Source: an uncultured Bacillota bacterium (GTDB lineage Bacteria > Bacillota > Clostridia > UBA1381). Taken from it: 10,009 nucleotides of DNA. Position 1 is the first letter of the stretch; every line of letters starts with the position of its first letter. The DNA is taken from assembly GCA_949297205.1 (NCBI GenBank), contig CASFSH010000299.1, positions 1-10,009 of the forward strand, written 5' to 3'. Position numbers and translations under genes: made by a program. This document shows, piece after piece, positions 6,456 through 10,009 of this stretch. Below the pieces are notes generated by a model. The model worked only from the letters and a program-made list of their open reading frames with translations, was not told where the DNA came from and did no database searches.

Positions 6456-7289
6456 TTATTTGTCTTTAAGCGAAACTTCAAAGGGTATTCTTTTCTTATA
6501 ATAATGATAACAGGAAAAGCCTGCTGCCTTTAACATCTGTATTGCCTCCGCCCATCCGTTGCCGATATTTTTTGAAATATGAGCATCTGACCCTATGGTA
6601 ATCAGCCTGCCGCCCATATCGTAATATTTTTTTACTATATTGTATTCAGGCATAAAATCACCCAATTCGGAGTTTATACCCGATGTGTTGATTTCAAGTG
6701 CCAGATTTCTTTCAATCATTACAGATAAAATGTGTGTAATTTCTTTATTGAATTGAGAAATATCCAATCCTCTTTTGTATTTTCCGTTTATATATCTGAG
6801 AGGACAGGTAAGATGGCTTACCGTATCAATATCTGTATGTTCAGTCATATTTGTCATTTGCGTGAAGTATTCATGCATAAAACCTATAATTTTTTTCATT
6901 TGTGTTGTTTCTTTGTCAAAGGACAGGCGGGAATAACTGTCTGTCCAATCTTCGTAAAAAACACTGTGAACAGAACCGAGAATAATATCATATTCCGCAA
7001 GCTCCATTATTGTTTCCCCGTGTTGAGGGGAATACAAATATTCTCCCATTTCAACACCGAGAAGCAACTCAATTTGATTTTTATAAAGTTTTTGCATTTC
7101 ATGTACCTGTTCAATGCAGTTTTTTATTCTTGCATATGTATTATCGGATTCATAAAACCACATATCCGCATGGTCGGTTACAGCAATTCCGCATAAGCCT
7201 TTTTCCATGGCAGCAAGGCATAATTCCTGCATTGTCTGTCCTCCGTCATGTGAATTTACAGTGTGTGCATGGCTGTCATATATTTTCAT
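6456..7289 (-). CDS. PHP-domain phosphoesterase, histidinol-phosphatase (HisJ/HisK) family
   Basis: This 277-residue protein has the PHP-fold metal-binding pattern of the HisJ/HisK histidinol-phosphatases: DSHAHT (His7, His9), SHDG (His14), AVTDHAD (Asp39, His40), GVEMGEY (Glu80), GSVHSVF (His108), DIDTVSHLTCPLRY (His159) and GSDAHI (Asp235, His237). The full ligand set is present, so it should be an active phosphoesterase. The family's known reaction is dephosphorylation of L-histidinol phosphate in histidine synthesis, but no other his gene is in the window, so the true substrate could differ. The ATG has an AGAGG ribosome site 7 bases upstream. It is in the same direction as the radical SAM pair, 91 bases downstream, probably separated by a weak terminator. 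Confidence 0.85.
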   Translation of the reverse strand: MKIYDSHAHTVNSHDGGQTMQELCLAAMEKGLCGIAVTDHADMWFYESDNTYARIKNCIEQVHEMQKLYKNQIELLLGVEMGEYLYSPQHGETIMELAEYDIILGSVHSVFYEDWTDSYSRLSFDKETTQMKKIIGFMHEYFTQMTNMTEHTDIDTVSHLTCPLRYINGKYKRGLDISQFNKEITHILSVMIERNLALEINTSGINSELGDFMPEYNIVKKYYDMGGRLITIGSDAHISKNIGNGWAEAIQMLKAAGFSCYHYYKKRIPFEVSLKDK

Positions 7290-7333
7290 TGCAATACCTC
7301 TTTTCAGTTAAACTAATACTGTGTTGTAAATGT

Positions 7334-7362
7334 AAAAAGCTGTCCCAAAAATTTAAGGCAGC
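7334..7362 (-). terminator. Possible weak terminator after the DUF2344 gene
   Basis: On the minus strand GCTGCC pairs with GG..CAGC around an AT-rich loop, followed directly by TTTTT. The stem is short and has a 2-base bulge, so some transcription probably continues into the PHP gene. Confidence 0.35.
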
Positions 7363-7380
7363 GTTAATGCCGTTTTATAT

Positions 7381-8037
7381 TTACATCAGCTCTTTATCAT
7401 CAGCTAAAAGAGCACATCGGTGTACATTGAAAAAGGTTGTTTTAAATCCGTCAATATACTTTTCCATTGCTTCAATTACGGTATCGGGTTTTAGATTGTA
7501 GCTGTTTCCGGCATCAACACACATTTTTAAAGTTATATTGATTTTATCCTGTGTACATTCAAGAGAATGAATGTGTGGAAGAATATCCGCTTCTTTAATG
7601 CCGCTTTTGCTTTTTTTCATAACAAGCAGAGAATCCTTTGCAAGGAATGAAGGAATGTCAATGTTGATTTCCTTTTCAAGAAGGCAGTCGCATTTATATA
7701 CTGCTTTGTTTATTTTGTTAAAATCAATTTCTTTGCCTTCGACCTTTTTTATCCCGATTATTTCAAATCCGGGAGGAAAAGTTTTATTTATGGTATCCAT
7801 AACGAACTGCTCGTCAAAATCACCGTCAAGACCTATTTTCATAAGTTCTCCGTCAGAGGTTACGCCTACCGACAGAGGAAGTGCAATATTAATAAGGGGA
7901 TGAGGATTAAATCCGGAAGAAAATAGCATGGGAAGTTCCGCCCTTCTTATAACTCTTTGAATAAAACGGACAAAATCAAGATGCGAAATATATTTTACTT
8001 CGTTTCCTCTTTTATATTTTAGTACATAATTACTCAT
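7381..8037 (-). CDS. TIGR03936/DUF2344 family protein, partner of the radical SAM protein
   Basis: This 218-residue protein matches the DUF2344 family. The family signature is at the N-terminus: KYISHLDFVRFIQRVIRRAE (residues 15-34), then LPMLFSSGFNPHPLINIALP (35-54) and LSVGVTSDGE (55-64). The C-terminal part is less conserved, and length is normal at about 220-240. The start chosen is the ATG at 8037, which overlaps the radical SAM gene's 3' end by 8 bases (ATGAGTAA contains that gene's stop), indicating translational coupling. A longer frame to 8127 would add residues that merely overlap the upstream gene. The function is unknown. In many bacteria it lies next to, or is fused with, the TIGR03960 radical SAM protein, so the two probably act together. 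In other Firmicutes the pair often precedes rng and the L21/L27 genes; here a PHP gene follows instead. Confidence 0.85.
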   Translation of the reverse strand: MSNYVLKYKRGNEVKYISHLDFVRFIQRVIRRAELPMLFSSGFNPHPLINIALPLSVGVTSDGELMKIGLDGDFDEQFVMDTINKTFPPGFEIIGIKKVEGKEIDFNKINKAVYKCDCLLEKEINIDIPSFLAKDSLLVMKKSKSGIKEADILPHIHSLECTQDKINITLKMCVDAGNSYNLKPDTVIEAMEKYIDGFKTTFFNVHRCALLADDKELM

Positions 8038-9871
8038 AGCATACACCTGTACCGAAACAACTTGCACCGCAGCCGGAACATTTTTCGCGGCAGTTTGGAG
8101 TTGTTTGTGCTTTCTGTGATTTGTCATATTCTCTTTTAAAGAATGATTTTGTTACTCCAATGTCTATATGATCCCATGGCAGAACCTCATCAAACCCTCT
8201 TTCACGAAGATAGAAATCGGGGTCAATATTACATTCTTCGAAACTTTTCATCCATTGGTCAAATTTAAAATGATCGTTCCATCCGTCAAAACGGCAGCCG
8301 TTTTTTACAGCACGGCATATTACATTAATAAGACGTCTGTCACCCCTTGCAAAAACCCCTTCAAGATAACTTGTTTTGTTGTCGTGCCAGCTGTAACGTA
8401 TTCTTTTTGACTTAATTGAAGACTTCAAAAGATTTTGTTTTTCAATGATTTCATCTCTTGTATCCTGTCTGCACCATTGAAATGCGGTAAAAGGCTTGGG
8501 GATAAAGCTTGATGTGCTGACGGTTATATTAATATTTTTTGCTCTTTCTTCCTTTGGAATTTCAAAGTAGGTATCAAGTACCTTTTGTGCAAGGTTTGCA
8601 ATTCCTTCCACATCTTCCTCTGTTTCGGTGGGAAGTCCTATCATAAAATATAATTTTACATTTGTCCAGCCGCCTCGAAACAGCATGGCGGTTGAAGACA
8701 AAATATTTTCTTCGGTAATATTTTTGTTGATAACATCTCTCAGTCTTTGAGTACCTGCTTCGGGAGCAAAGGTAATACCTGATTTTCTCACCTTCTGAAC
8801 CTTATTCATAAGCTCCAAAGAAAAGTTGTCAATTCTCAGAGAGGGCAGAGACAAACCGATCTTTTTCTTTTCTGTCATTTCAATCAGATTATCGGTAAGC
8901 TCGGGGAGCTGACTGTAATCGCTGGTACTTAAAGAGGAGAGAGATATTTCATCATATCCTGTGGAGGATAAAAGCCTGTCCGCAAGGCAGGTTAGGGTAT
9001 CTGCCTTTCTTTCTCTGACAGGCCTGTAAACATACCCTGCCTGGCAAAAACGGCAGCCACGGATACATCCTCTGAAAACCTCGAGCATAACACGATCGTG
9101 TACAATATCGCCGTAGGGTACAATTACCTTGTCGGGAGTTGGAGCGGAATCAAAATCGGACATTATTCGTTTTTTTACAACGGGCTTTGCACAGGGACGG
9201 TTCGGAGTTATGCTTTTTATTGTACAATCCTCATTGTATTCCACATCATAAAATTGAGGAACATATATTCCCTCAATTTCGGCAATCATTTCAAGATATT
9301 GTTCTCTTGTATGATCGGGTATTTTTTTCCATTCCTTATATACATCAATAATTTCACAGATAATATCTTCTCCTTCGCCAAGCATGAAAAAGTCAATTGC
9401 GTCGGCGATGGGTTCCGCATTGTAGGCACAGGGACCTCCGGCACATACAAAGGGGACATTCGTACCGCGGTCCTTTGAAAGAAGGGGTATGCCTGCTAAA
9501 TCGAGCATATTAATAACATTTGAATAACTCATTTCATATTGCAGAGTAAACCCGATCATATCAAAGCTAATTACTTCATCTCCGGTTTCCAGTGCAAATA
9601 ATTTCATGTTGTTTGCACGCATTGCCTCCTCCATATCAACCCACGGAGCAAAAACTCTTTCGCAGTAGGTATCGTCACGAAGGTTTAGTACATGGTATAA
9701 TATTTTAAGCCCTAAATGGGACATGGCAATTTCATATACATCAGGGAAACAGAACCCGAACCGCACATCAATTTTTGCCGGATCTTTTATACACATATTA
9801 AGTTCACGCCCTGTGTAGCGTGTGGGTTTTTCCACATTCTTCAGTATTTTATCCATTAATGAAAATGACAT
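8030..9871 (-). CDS. TIGR03960-type radical SAM protein with B12-binding-like N-terminal domain
   Basis: This 613-residue protein has an N-terminal region typical of the family (RFGFCFPDVYEIAMSHLGLK, 37-56) and a B12-binding-like segment with FVCAGGPCAYNAEPIADAID (141-160) and FMLGEGEDI (162-170). The radical SAM core follows, with the cluster motif CIRGCRFC (Cys269, Cys273, Cys276), then ISLSSLSTSDYSQL (309-322), TFAPEAGTQRLRDVI (367-381) and KLYFMIGLPTETEEDV (406-421). The C-terminal tail is cysteine-rich: Cys594, 598, 601, 605 and 611, which could bind a second metal centre. The protein should cleave S-adenosylmethionine; its substrate is unknown. The start chosen is the ATG at 9871, with GGAG 6 bases upstream. 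Upstream in-frame starts (9883, or TTG at 9907) fall at or inside a GC hairpin and lack a ribosome site. It is translationally coupled to the DUF2344 gene. Confidence 0.88.
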   Translation of the reverse strand: MSFSLMDKILKNVEKPTRYTGRELNMCIKDPAKIDVRFGFCFPDVYEIAMSHLGLKILYHVLNLRDDTYCERVFAPWVDMEEAMRANNMKLFALETGDEVISFDMIGFTLQYEMSYSNVINMLDLAGIPLLSKDRGTNVPFVCAGGPCAYNAEPIADAIDFFMLGEGEDIICEIIDVYKEWKKIPDHTREQYLEMIAEIEGIYVPQFYDVEYNEDCTIKSITPNRPCAKPVVKKRIMSDFDSAPTPDKVIVPYGDIVHDRVMLEVFRGCIRGCRFCQAGYVYRPVRERKADTLTCLADRLLSSTGYDEISLSSLSTSDYSQLPELTDNLIEMTEKKKIGLSLPSLRIDNFSLELMNKVQKVRKSGITFAPEAGTQRLRDVINKNITEENILSSTAMLFRGGWTNVKLYFMIGLPTETEEDVEGIANLAQKVLDTYFEIPKEERAKNINITVSTSSFIPKPFTAFQWCRQDTRDEIIEKQNLLKSSIKSKRIRYSWHDNKTSYLEGVFARGDRRLINVICRAVKNGCRFDGWNDHFKFDQWMKSFEECNIDPDFYLRERGFDEVLPWDHIDIGVTKSFFKREYDKSQKAQTTPNCREKCSGCGASCFGTGVCYE

Positions 9872-9884
9872 TTTAATCTCCATT

Positions 9885-9902
9885 CCGCCGCCAATGCGGC
9901 GG
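9885..9902 (-). promoter_or_regulatory. GC-rich hairpin just upstream of the radical SAM ribosome site
   Basis: CCGCCGC (9885-9891) pairs perfectly with GCGGCGG (9896-9902) around a 4-base loop. On the transcript it ends about 3 bases before the GGAG ribosome site (9881-9878), so it could limit ribosome access or mark the edge of the upstream repeat-like segment. It lacks a T run, so it is not an ordinary terminator. Confidence 0.4.
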
Positions 9903-10009
9903 CACAAATCCTAACGTGTAAAAGAAGCAAGCAGATTGCCGTTTTGAGTGACGACGGCGTATGTGTATACTCCGAGTCACGAAAAAAGGTGAGATGCAAA
10001 GCTTATTTT
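9903..10009. other. Non-coding, hairpin-rich segment, possibly a dispersed repeat (runs off the window)
   Basis: No gene-length frame exists here. GCCGT pairs with ACGGC at 9938-9958, and GTGAC (9948-9952) can pair with GTCAC (9976-9980). It is more GC-rich and structured than the other intergenic regions. It probably holds the rest of the leader, or the promoter, of the radical SAM operon, but I see no convincing promoter boxes. Confidence 0.3.

Noticed and set aside
6732..7196. Plus-strand open frame of 154 codons opposite the PHP gene
   Set aside because: It lies fully antisense to a gene with the complete PHP ligand set, and its composition (rich in Phe, Cys, His, Ile) is that of a shadow frame.
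9098..9478. Plus-strand open frame of 126 codons opposite the radical SAM gene
   Set aside because: It is antisense to conserved radical SAM sequence, has no ribosome site, and shows no recognisable domain.

Overview
The window looks like a low-GC Firmicutes chromosome, most likely from Clostridia. The codon use is AT-rich, Shine-Dalgarno sites are strong (AGGAGG/GGAGG), sigma-70-type promoters have 17-nt spacers, and it carries a radical SAM/DUF2344 gene pair typical of Clostridia. I cannot name the species. I see no tRNA, rRNA or CRISPR array, and no intact mobile element. Apart from relics and repeats it is mostly ordinary housekeeping and metabolic content.

Left part (1-1480): the end of an unidentified gene runs in from the edge (1-126). 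It is followed by the C-terminal piece of a large serine recombinase (140-691), whose reading frame runs through what looks like the 3' end of a group II intron (about 621-680). A perfect sigma-70-type promoter (729-757) precedes a gene for a YgjV-like inner-membrane protein (928-1446), which ends inside its own terminator hairpin.

Middle part (1480-6460): on the minus strand lie a decayed uroporphyrinogen-decarboxylase-family gene (truncated 5' end plus one in-frame TAA), a small nitroreductase, and an M20C Xaa-His dipeptidase (pepD). The pepD gene is divergent from rmuC on the plus strand. The pepD/rmuC intergenic region holds two back-to-back candidate promoters and, in the rmuC leader, a long palindrome with a mutually exclusive alternative hairpin. 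Two related structured repeats lie in opposite orientation, one on each side of the pepD-rmuC block (3011-3117 and 6243-6405). A third, partial copy lies at 2343-2412.

Right part (6456-10009): all on the minus strand, a radical SAM protein with a B12-binding-like N-terminus (TIGR03960 type) overlaps by 8 bp its DUF2344 partner (TIGR03936 type). After a weak terminator comes a PHP-domain histidinol-phosphatase-like gene. The segment upstream of the radical SAM gene (about 9885-10009) is hairpin-rich, non-coding and may be a dispersed repeat.

I find no convincing new multi-gene system. The best leads are the repeat family, the rmuC leader, and the radical SAM/DUF2344 pair, whose function is not established.
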